Below, piece after piece: positions 57,683 to 64,000 of a stretch of DNA of 64,000 nucleotides. The translations under genes were made by a program, and so were the position numbers. Position 1 is the first letter of the stretch. Every line of letters begins with the position of its first letter. Origin of the DNA: Campylobacter lari subsp. concheus (lineage in GTDB: Bacteria; Campylobacterota; Campylobacteria; Campylobacterales; Campylobacteraceae); assembly GCF_008245025.1 (NCBI RefSeq), contig NZ_CP043426.1, positions 496,001-560,000 of the forward strand. Direction: 5' to 3'. A model generated the notes under the pieces. The model was not told where the DNA came from and did no database searches. It saw only the letters and a list, made by a program, of their open reading frames with translations.

Positions 57683-58956
57683 AGGGTTTTAAAACTTTCT
57701 TGTGCTGCTTGTATGGTTTTATCAATGATTTTTTTATCCATACATTCACATATAAAACCTGTTTCAAATTGAGATGGTGCCAAATACACGCCTTTGCTTA
57801 GCATTTGTGCATGAAATTTAGCAAATAATTTAGTATCTGATTTTAAAGCATCTTGATAGTTATTAACAGGGTTTTCGCAAAAGAAAAATCCAAACATAGA
57901 TCCAACACAATTAACTTGCAAAGGAATTTTACAATCATTTGCAGCTTCTTTAAGGCCTTGAGTAAGTCTTTTGCCTAGTTTTTCTAATTTTTCATATAAA
58001 CCTTCATAATTCCTTGCTTTTTTTAAGCTCGCATAGCCTGAAGCCATAGCAAGAGGATTGCCACTTAGTGTTCCTGCTTGATATACCCCGCCCAAAGGAC
58101 TTAATAAATCCATAATCTCAGCTCTTGCAGCAAAAGCAGCTGCAGGCATACCTCCGCCTATAACCTTACCAAAAGTTACTATATCAGCTTTTATATTATT
58201 AATTCCAAAAGAGCCTAGATATGAAGCTCTAAAGCCACTCATAACTTCATCAAAAATTAAAAGAATTTGATGCTCATCACATAGTTTTCTTAGCTCTTGT
58301 AAAAATTCTATTTTAGCAGGTACTAAACCCATATTTCCTGCAATTGGCTCTATAATAATACAAGCTATATTATCATCATTATTGATTAAGTTTTTAACAC
58401 TATCAATGTCATTATAAATAGCCACTAAAGTGTTTTTAGCTACATCAGTTAAAACTCCTAGTGAACTTGGGGTATTAAAAGTAGCTGCACCACTTCCAGC
58501 GCTTACTAATAAAGAATCAGAATGCCCATGATAACATCCTTCAAATTTGATGATTTTATCTTTTTTGCTAAATCCTCTTGCAAGACGAATTGCACTCATA
58601 GTAGCTTCTGTACCACTGCTTACAAAGCGTATTTTGTCCAAATGCGGCCAATCTTTTAGGATAAATTTAGCTAATTTAGTTTCAGCTAGGGTTGGTGCGC
58701 CAAAGCTTGAACCATGTTCTAATGCTTTTTTACAAGCTTTTTCAATATCCTCATCACAATGTCCAAAAAGTAAAGGCCCCCAACTTTGTACATAATCTAT
58801 ATAAGTATTATCTTCTATATCACTAATATAAGCACCTTTTCCTTGCTTGATAAATAAAGGATTGCTACCTACATTTGCAAAAGCACGTACAGGAGAATCA
58901 ACCCCGCCTGCTATATATTCACAAGCTTCTTCAAAGGCTTTTTTATTATTTTTCAT
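57679..58956 (-). CDS. hemL: Glutamate-1-semialdehyde 2,1-aminomutase
   Basis: Converts glutamate-1-semialdehyde into 5-aminolevulinate, the first committed haem precursor in the C5 pathway. The 425-residue PLP enzyme has [62 protein letters not shown] and the PLP lysine in [15 protein letters not shown] (near residue 264). It overlaps the cytochrome c gene and the AtpZ-like gene by four bases each. Confidence 0.97.
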   Translation of the reverse strand: MKNNKKAFEEACEYIAGGVDSPVRAFANVGSNPLFIKQGKGAYISDIEDNTYIDYVQSWGPLLFGHCDEDIEKACKKALEHGSSFGAPTLAETKLAKFILKDWPHLDKIRFVSSGTEATMSAIRLARGFSKKDKIIKFEGCYHGHSDSLLVSAGSGAATFNTPSSLGVLTDVAKNTLVAIYNDIDSVKNLINNDDNIACIIIEPIAGNMGLVPAKIEFLQELRKLCDEHQILLIFDEVMSGFRASYLGSFGINNIKADIVTFGKVIGGGMPAAAFAARAEIMDLLSPLGGVYQAGTLSGNPLAMASGYASLKKARNYEGLYEKLEKLGKRLTQGLKEAANDCKIPLQVNCVGSMFGFFFCENPVNNYQDALKSDTKLFAKFHAQMLSKGVYLAPSQFETGFICECMDKKIIDKTIQAAQESFKTL

Positions 58957-59297
58957 TTTTTACTCCTTTTGTTGTTAGTAATATAATCATAAAGCGATTT
59001 CATCTCATCTTCTGTTAATGAGTAGGTTGGCATAATGCTTTTTGCTTCTTGTGGTTGACTTAGAATTTCTCTAAAACGTGTATAAGGAGTGTTTTTAATA
59101 CTTGGCACTATAAAAGGAATTTTTTCTCCATTTTTAGTATAATATCCTAGTATTTGTTGTCCTCCATCACCATGGCATTTAGCACAACTTATACCTCTTG
59201 GATTTTTGTAAAGGGATTCTTGGTATTCTTTAGGTGAGATAAAATCTTCAGCCCAAACACCATAAACTATAAAAAACAAAAATAAAATAATTTTCAT
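58953..59297 (-). CDS. Periplasmic c-type cytochrome
   Basis: A 114-residue exported protein: signal peptide to about residue 16 (VYGVWA), a haem motif Cys38-AK-Cys41-His42 in [12 protein letters not shown], and a likely distal haem ligand methionine in [22 protein letters not shown]. This is the class I small cytochrome c pattern with one haem. It leads the seven-gene reverse-strand run with hemL, consistent with haem supply. The partner redox protein is unknown. Confidence 0.88.
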   Translation of the reverse strand: MKIILFLFFIVYGVWAEDFISPKEYQESLYKNPRGISCAKCHGDGGQQILGYYTKNGEKIPFIVPSIKNTPYTRFREILSQPQEAKSIMPTYSLTEDEMKSLYDYITNNKRSKK

Positions 59298-59376
59298 TTA
59301 TCACCTTTAACAAAAAAGAAGTTTTATTATGATACAATTTTTTAAGTTAAAGAAAGCTATAAATTTAAGGAAAGAA

Positions 59377-60225
59377 ATGACACTTTTAGATGGTAAAAAG
59401 CTAAGCGATGAGATAAAAAATAATCTAAAACAAGAAGTATTAGAACTTAAAACCCAAAGCATAGAGCCTTGTTTGGCTGTGATTTTAGTAGGTGAAGATC
59501 CTGCTAGTGCTACTTATGTGGGCTCTAAAGCAAAGGCTTGTGAGCAATGCGGGATTAAATCTTTGGTTTATAGACTTGATATAAATACAACTCAAAATGA
59601 ACTTTTGGCTTTGATTAATACCTTAAATCATGATGATAGTGTTGATGGAATTTTGGTTCAGCTTCCATTACCAGCACATATTAATAAAGATATCATTCTA
59701 GAAAGTATTAATTTTAATAAAGATGTAGATGGTTTTCATCCTTTTAATGTTGGGAATTTAAATTTAAATTTAAAAGGTGGTTTTTTGCCATGTACGCCTT
59801 TGGGTGTTATGAAAATTTTAGAGCATTATGATATAAAATTACAAGGTGCTGATGTGGTTGTAATAGGAGCTTCTAATATAGTAGGTCGTCCTATGGCTAC
59901 GCTTTTATTAAATGCTAATGCTAGTGTGAGTATTTGTCATATTTATACAAAAGATTTAAAAGCTTATACAAAAAATGCTGATATTATCATCGTAGCAGCA
60001 GGTTGTCCAAATCTTTTAAAAGAAGATATGGTTAAAGAGGGTGTGATAGTAGTTGATGTAGGGATCAATAGAGTTGATGGTAAAATAGTAGGTGATGTTG
60101 ATTTTGAAAATGTAAGTAAAAAAGCTAGTTATATTACTCCTGTGCCAGGTGGGGTAGGACCTATGACTATAGCAATGCTTTTAGAAAATACTATAAAATC
60201 AGCTAAAAATAGGATTAAAAAATGA
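59377..60225 (+). CDS. folD: Bifunctional methylenetetrahydrofolate dehydrogenase/cyclohydrolase
   Basis: Interconverts 5,10-methylene-THF, methenyl-THF and 10-formyl-THF, using NADP. ATG 59377 is chosen over an upstream in-frame ATG at 59329, because TTAAGGAAAG precedes it and MTLLDGKKLSDEIKNNL is the usual N-terminus, giving 282 residues. The motifs VGEDPASATYVGSKAKACEQCGI (with the catalytic Lys), DGILVQLPLPAHI, VDGFHP, and PCTPLGVMKIL, VIGASNIVGRPMA and YITPVPGGVGPMTIAMLLENT are all present. Confidence 0.97.
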   Translation: MTLLDGKKLSDEIKNNLKQEVLELKTQSIEPCLAVILVGEDPASATYVGSKAKACEQCGIKSLVYRLDINTTQNELLALINTLNHDDSVDGILVQLPLPAHINKDIILESINFNKDVDGFHPFNVGNLNLNLKGGFLPCTPLGVMKILEHYDIKLQGADVVVIGASNIVGRPMATLLLNANASVSICHIYTKDLKAYTKNADIIIVAAGCPNLLKEDMVKEGVIVVDVGINRVDGKIVGDVDFENVSKKASYITPVPGGVGPMTIAMLLENTIKSAKNRIKK

Positions 60226-61070
60226 ATTTTTTGAAAAAAATCTATAAATTCACGCAATCTTGGACAGGAACTTTAATAGTTGTTTTATTGATTATATTTT
60301 TCTTTATACAAGCTTTTACCATACCAAGTGGTTCTATGAAAAATACTTTATTAGTAGGGGATTTTTTATTTGTAAAAAAATTCTCCTATGGTATTCCAAC
60401 TCCACATATTCCTTGGATAGAAGTACCTGTTTTACCTGATTTTAATAAAAATGGACATTTAGTAAGTGCTGAGGGTCCTAAAAGAGGAGATATTGTAGTA
60501 TTTAGATATCCACATGAGCCAAAAATCCACTATGTAAAAAGATGTGTGGCTAAAGGTGGAGATGAGGTAATTTTTGCAAATAAAACCTTATATGTGCGTA
60601 TGGTTGAGGGTGATGAGTATATGAAAGATTATTATCCTAATAAAACAAAAATCATAGGTGGAAAGCTTTTTGTAAAAGAACCTTTTGTAGAAAAAGGAAT
60701 ACATTATGATTCTAGAGTGGATATAGAAAGTGTGTTTTTTCGCTATTTAAATTTAGGTCAATTTGCTATGAAGCCTGCTTCTTTTGATGAATTAGGTGTT
60801 AATAATATTTATGGTTTTAATGCTTATTATTATAAGGTGCCTGAAAATGAGTATTTTATGATGGGTGATAACCGTGATCACTCTAGTGATAGTAGATTTT
60901 GGGGAAGTGTAGATTATAAATATATAGTTGGTCAACCTTGGTTTATTTATTTTTCATGGGATGAAAATAAAAAAGTTAGATGGGAAAGAGTAGGGCGTTT
61001 AGTTGAAACTATAGAAAAAGATGAGCGTTTTATCCATCATAATGAAAGCGATATAGAAGCTTTGGAATAA
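60222..61070 (+). CDS. lepB: Signal peptidase I
   Basis: Cleaves signal peptides on the periplasmic face of the inner membrane. The 282-residue protein has one N-terminal transmembrane helix (about 15-31), the catalytic serine in TIPSGSMKNTL (Ser38), and the catalytic lysine in VFRYPHEPKIHYVKRCVAKGGDE (near residue 106). MMGDNRDHSSDSRFWGSVDYKYIVGQPW near 212 is the third signature. It overlaps folD by four bases. The periplasmic insertion between the serine and lysine regions is the usual Gram-negative one. Confidence 0.97.
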   Translation: MNFLKKIYKFTQSWTGTLIVVLLIIFFFIQAFTIPSGSMKNTLLVGDFLFVKKFSYGIPTPHIPWIEVPVLPDFNKNGHLVSAEGPKRGDIVVFRYPHEPKIHYVKRCVAKGGDEVIFANKTLYVRMVEGDEYMKDYYPNKTKIIGGKLFVKEPFVEKGIHYDSRVDIESVFFRYLNLGQFAMKPASFDELGVNNIYGFNAYYYKVPENEYFMMGDNRDHSSDSRFWGSVDYKYIVGQPWFIYFSWDENKKVRWERVGRLVETIEKDERFIHHNESDIEALE

Positions 61071-61099
61071 TTACTCAAAGAAACAATGTAAAATTTTTA

Positions 61100-61127
61100 T
61101 GTGTAGAAAATGTATAGTTTCTACACA
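61100..61127. repeat. 10-bp inverted repeat between lepB and aspartate aminotransferase
   Basis: TGTGTAGAAA (61100-61109) and TTTCTACACA (61118-61127) form a perfect stem with an eight-base loop, in the 163-base gap after lepB. An A/T-rich stretch follows, so it may end the folD-lepB transcript; there is no clean T run. It could also be an operator for the next gene. The rest of the gap shows no other feature. Confidence 0.5.
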
Positions 61128-61233
61128 AATTTATAAAAATATACACTCTTAATTTTATTCGTAGATTTTTTTAAGCTCCAAGTTGTAACAATTAACACAA
61201 ATAAAAATCAAAGCAAAAAATAAAGGATAAGAA

Positions 61234-62400
61234 ATGCTAAGTCAAAGATCTCAAAATTTAGGAGAATCCTTAACTTTAGTAATGACTGATATAGCCAAAA
61301 CTTTAAAAGCAAATGGTGAAAAAGTTATTAGTTTTTCAGCAGGTGAGCCTGATTTTGATACTCCAGAAATCATTAAAAAAGCAGCAATTGAAGCTATTGA
61401 AAAAGGTTGTGGGGCTTATACACCTGTTGTTGGTATAAAAGAAGTTATAGAAGCTATACAATATAAATTTAAAAATGATAATAATTTAGAGTATAAAGCA
61501 AGTGAAATCATTACTAATGTTGGTGCTAAGCATTCTTTGTTTATGGCGATTGAGTGTTTAGTTGAAGAAGGTGATGAGGTTATTATACCAAGTCCTTATT
61601 GGGTGAGTTATCCTGAAATGGTAAAATTTGCAGGCGCAACTCCTGTATTTATAGAAGGTGAGGCAAAAAATGGCTTTAAAATTACTCCTGAGCAATTAAA
61701 ACAAGCTATTACTCCAAAAACAAAGGTTTTGATGTTTAATTCCCCATCAAATCCTACAGGAGCAATATATTCTAAAGAAGAAATTACTGCTTTAGCTAAG
61801 GTTTTAGAAGGAACTAAAATCGTAGTTTTAAGTGATGAGATTTATGAAAAATTAGTTTATGATGGAGAATTTTGTGCTTTTGCACAAGTGGGCGAAGATG
61901 CTTTAAATAGAACTGTAAGTATTAATGGTCTTAGTAAATGCGGTGCTATGCCAGGATGGCGTTTTGGTTATATGGCAAGCAAAATGAGTGGGTTTAACAA
62001 TGCTGTTAAAAAGTTGCAAGGGCAAAGCACTTCAAATATCTGCTCAATCATTCAGTATGCAGCTTTACCAGCTTTACTTGGAAAAGCAGATAGCGATATT
62101 GAAATGATGAGACAAGCCTTTTTAAAGCGTAGAGAATTAGCGTGTGAAATTTTATCTAAAAGCGATAAGTTAAAATTAGAACAAATTCCACAAGGAGCTT
62201 TTTATTTATTTATCTCTTGTAAAGAAGTTGATAGTGATTCTATGAGATTTTGTAAAAGATTATTAGAAGAACAAAAAGTAGCTTTGGTACCAGGTATTGG
62301 TTTTGGCATGGAAGGGTATTTTAGACTCTCTTATGCAACTAATGAAAAAGATATTATTGAAGGTTGTGAAAAAATCGTTGAATTTGTAAAAAACTACTAA
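61234..62400 (+). CDS. aspB: Aspartate aminotransferase (class Ib)
   Basis: PLP enzyme that exchanges amino groups between aspartate and 2-oxoglutarate, in amino-acid use central to Campylobacter metabolism. The 388-residue protein has SFSAGEPDFDTP, GCGAYTPVVGIKE, NVGAKHSL, SPYWVSYPEMVK, FNSPSNPTGAIY, VLSDEIYEKLVYDG and the PLP lysine in SINGLSKCGAMPGWRFGYMA (near residue 236). An AAGGATAAG ribosome site precedes the ATG. A terminator-like hairpin follows. Confidence 0.95.
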   Translation: MLSQRSQNLGESLTLVMTDIAKTLKANGEKVISFSAGEPDFDTPEIIKKAAIEAIEKGCGAYTPVVGIKEVIEAIQYKFKNDNNLEYKASEIITNVGAKHSLFMAIECLVEEGDEVIIPSPYWVSYPEMVKFAGATPVFIEGEAKNGFKITPEQLKQAITPKTKVLMFNSPSNPTGAIYSKEEITALAKVLEGTKIVVLSDEIYEKLVYDGEFCAFAQVGEDALNRTVSINGLSKCGAMPGWRFGYMASKMSGFNNAVKKLQGQSTSNICSIIQYAALPALLGKADSDIEMMRQAFLKRRELACEILSKSDKLKLEQIPQGAFYLFISCKEVDSDSMRFCKRLLEEQKVALVPGIGFGMEGYFRLSYATNEKDIIEGCEKIVEFVKNY

Positions 62401-62406
62401 TTTCTT

Positions 62407-62427
62407 AAGCCTGTTAAAAACAGGCTT
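62407..62427 (+). terminator. Terminator-like hairpin after the aminotransferase gene
   Basis: A 9-bp perfect stem (AAGCCTGTT at 62407-62415, AACAGGCTT at 62419-62427) with an AAA loop, six bases after the stop. It is followed by GCTTTC, a poor T run. Its right arm also begins an alternative stem with AAGCAAG further down (CTTGCTT from 62425). Confidence 0.65.
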
Positions 62428-62488
62428 GCTTTCAAAAAACTTATAAGCAAGTCTTTGGTATGATTGTGCAAAAAATATAGGAAAATCA

Positions 62489-63610
62489 ATGGAATTTGAA
62501 GTTCAATATAAAAGTGCAAATGCTAGAGCTTGTCGTATAAAAACTACACATAGTGAAATTTTAACTCCCATTTTTATGCCAGTTGGGACTTTAGCTGCGA
62601 TTAAAAGTTTAGATGCTGTTGATATGAGTGAAATTTTAAATGCAAAAATTATTTTAGCAAATACTTATCATTTGTATTTAAGACCAGGTTCTAAGGTAAT
62701 TAAACAAATGGGCGGCTTGCATGGTTTTAGTAAATTTGAAGGCTCATTTTTAACAGATAGTGGGGGTTTTCAAGCTTTTTCTTTAAGTAAAAATTCTAAA
62801 CCTGATGAAAAAGGAATTCAATTTAAAAGTCATATTGACGGAAGTTTGCATTATTTTACCCCGCAAAGTGTTTTAGATGCACAGTATGATTTTAACTCAG
62901 ACATTATGATGATTTTAGATGATTTAGTGGCTTTGCCTGCAAGCAAAGAAAGAATAGAGCTTTCTCTAAAACGCACTATAAAATGGGCAAAAGAGGCTAT
63001 TGATTATCATAAGTTAAAACAAAGTCAAGGTGTGGGAATAGGGCAAAATATCTTTGGTATTATCCAAGGTGGGACTGATTTTGAAGCTAGAAAAATTTGT
63101 TCTCAAGCACTTTGTGAGATGGATTTTGATGGACTTGCTATAGGTGGATTGAGCGTAGGAGAAGAAAATGAGGCTATGTATGATACGGTTGAAGCTATGA
63201 TGCCTTATGTTGATAGTAATCGTCCTAGGTATTTAATGGGAGTTGGCACACCTGAAGATTTGGTAGAAAATGTAGCAAGAGGTGTTGATATGTTTGATTG
63301 TGTAATGCCAACAAGAAATGCAAGAAATGGAACTTTGTTTACTAGCTTTGGAAAATTTAATATCAAAAAAGCAGAATTTATCACCGATCATGCCCCTATA
63401 GATAATAAATGTTCTTGCTATACATGTAAAAACTTTTCAAGGGCTTATTTAAATCATTTATTTAAAGCTAAAGAATTAACCTTTTTTAGACTTGCAAGTA
63501 TTCATAATTTACATTACTATCTAAATTTGGTAAAGCAAATGCGTGAAGCTATTATCAAAGATGAATTTGAAAATTTTAGAAAAGAATTTTATAGGCAAAG
63601 AATATGTTAA
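62489..63610 (+). CDS. tgt: tRNA-guanine transglycosylase
   Basis: Exchanges guanine for preQ1 at the wobble position of tRNA-Asp, -Asn, -His and -Tyr, starting queuosine formation. The 373-residue TIM-barrel enzyme has [36 protein letters not shown] (nucleophile/substrate aspartate region), [45 protein letters not shown] and the zinc site [17 protein letters not shown]. It is substrate-wise linked to the tRNA-Asn of this window. It overlaps the next gene by seven bases. Confidence 0.97.
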   Translation: MEFEVQYKSANARACRIKTTHSEILTPIFMPVGTLAAIKSLDAVDMSEILNAKIILANTYHLYLRPGSKVIKQMGGLHGFSKFEGSFLTDSGGFQAFSLSKNSKPDEKGIQFKSHIDGSLHYFTPQSVLDAQYDFNSDIMMILDDLVALPASKERIELSLKRTIKWAKEAIDYHKLKQSQGVGIGQNIFGIIQGGTDFEARKICSQALCEMDFDGLAIGGLSVGEENEAMYDTVEAMMPYVDSNRPRYLMGVGTPEDLVENVARGVDMFDCVMPTRNARNGTLFTSFGKFNIKKAEFITDHAPIDNKCSCYTCKNFSRAYLNHLFKAKELTFFRLASIHNLHYYLNLVKQMREAIIKDEFENFRKEFYRQRIC

Positions 63611-64000
63611 ATGACACTTTAAAACAAATTATTAATAATATTAATATATCAAATGCTTATTATGAGTTTGATGAATTTGATGTTTTTATGTTAGATATTG
63701 CTAAAAATTCTAGAAATATTTTTATTTTTAAAGATAATCAAATTTTTGAATACAAAGATGAAAATTTGATTTTATTTTCTAATGCAGAATTTATAGCCAT
63801 ATTAAAAGAAATTTTACAAAACGAAAAAGAAAAAAACAATACTATTAATCTCTCTATAGAAAAAAGAGAAGAGTTGATTTTGGAAAATAAAAAAGTTAAG
63901 AATTTTTTAACCAAATATTTTATATTAAAAGTTAAGCTTGGTAAAAGTTCTAAGATTGTTTCATCTGTGCTTGAAGCTTGTAAAATATGTCACAGCAAAC
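63604..64000 (+). CDS. N-terminal part of a probable CorA-like membrane transporter
   Basis: An open frame from ATG 63604 runs to the right edge (132 residues seen). The ATG overlaps the tgt stop by seven bases. The visible part is charged and soluble ([32 protein letters not shown], then [11 protein letters not shown] and [35 protein letters not shown]). It has the general look of a CorA cytoplasmic domain but no motif is yet visible. The CorA-like call comes from the remembered gene after tgt in C. jejuni (Cj1011) and should be treated as provisional. Confidence 0.4.
   Translation, partial: MLNDTLKQIINNINISNAYYEFDEFDVFMLDIAKNSRNIFIFKDNQIFEYKDENLILFSNAEFIAILKEILQNEKEKNNTINLSIEKREELILENKKVKNFLTKYFILKVKLGKSSKIVSSVLEACKICHSK

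Noticed and set aside
1-64000. CRISPR array or poly-G contingency loci
   Set aside because: No regularly spaced short repeats and no G/C homopolymer of eight or more were seen; long A/T runs are common by composition in this AT-rich DNA and were not called phase-variable by themselves.

Overview
The window is a densely packed, AT-rich chromosomal segment of an epsilonproteobacterium (Campylobacterota), very probably a Campylobacter of the C. lari group. The evidence is the protein set: the short flagellin FlaC, the flagellar-disk protein PflB, the NtrC-type regulator FlgR with Asp51, a Cj0977-like hot-dog protein, Campylobacter-type AstA/DsbA, and many local gene orders that match C. jejuni blocks I remember, here joined in a different order. 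No coding gap exceeds about 240 bases. I see no rRNA, IS element, prophage or CRISPR array.

Layout. 1-2745: tail of a methyltransferase, a PIF1/RecD-like helicase, a periplasmic protein and lolA (reverse). 2864-10240 (+): secA, flgR, asd, a UPF0114 membrane protein, hemE and a radical SAM gene, closely spaced. 10309-10383: tRNA-Asn with a consensus sigma-70 promoter. 16951-10471 (-): der, aroK, trpS, serS, pflB. 17051-21721 (+): an EamA transporter, an NCS2 nucleobase permease, kdsA, ribH, nusB, pyrF, closed by a 34-bp perfect palindrome. 32783-21732 (-): an eleven-gene run, rpmH, rnpA, yidD, yidC, khpB, mnmE, purL, a DjlA-like gene, purH, a chemoreceptor with a c-type haem motif, and a META-domain lipoprotein. 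32925-35220 (+): GNAT, a uracil-DNA-glycosylase-like gene and a periplasmic protein; ybgC faces them. 35625-38448 (-): an accessory BcgI-like restriction-modification system (fused nuclease-methyltransferase plus separate specificity protein). 38605-41149 (+): dsbA and the arylsulfate sulfotransferase astA. 41181-51467 is mostly reverse: dcuB, pepD, (nuclease and small lipoprotein forward), Cj0977-like, cmoB, flaC, a DUF4149-like gene, prmC, an M48 protease, an ABC-F ATPase. 51538-53478 (+): a metallophosphoesterase and psd. 59297-53453 (-): seven linked genes, a cytochrome c, hemL, AtpZ-like, a small membrane protein, MFS, a FliK-like protein and a stand-alone FlhB C-terminal-domain protein. 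59377-64000 (+): folD, lepB, aspartate aminotransferase, tgt, and the start of a CorA-like gene.

Most of the window is core housekeeping: membrane insertion and secretion (secA, yidC/yidD, lepB, lolA), translation and tRNA modification (serS, trpS, mnmE, cmoB, tgt, prmC, rnpA, rpmH, der), haem (hemE, hemL), purine, pyrimidine, riboflavin, folate and KDO synthesis. Flagellar functions are scattered through it in five places (flgR, pflB, flaC, Cj0977-like, and the FliK-like/FlhB-CTD pair).

The items most worth a second look are: the BcgI-like system, whose specificity gene carries two 36-nt direct repeats (one mismatch) exactly 181 codons apart; an rnpA whose conserved N-terminus is encoded upstream of its first ATG with no ATG, GTG or TTG available; and a chemoreceptor with a periplasmic CxxCH haem-attachment motif. 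I did not find a clearly unprecedented system. Cj locus numbers and comparisons with C. jejuni are from memory.
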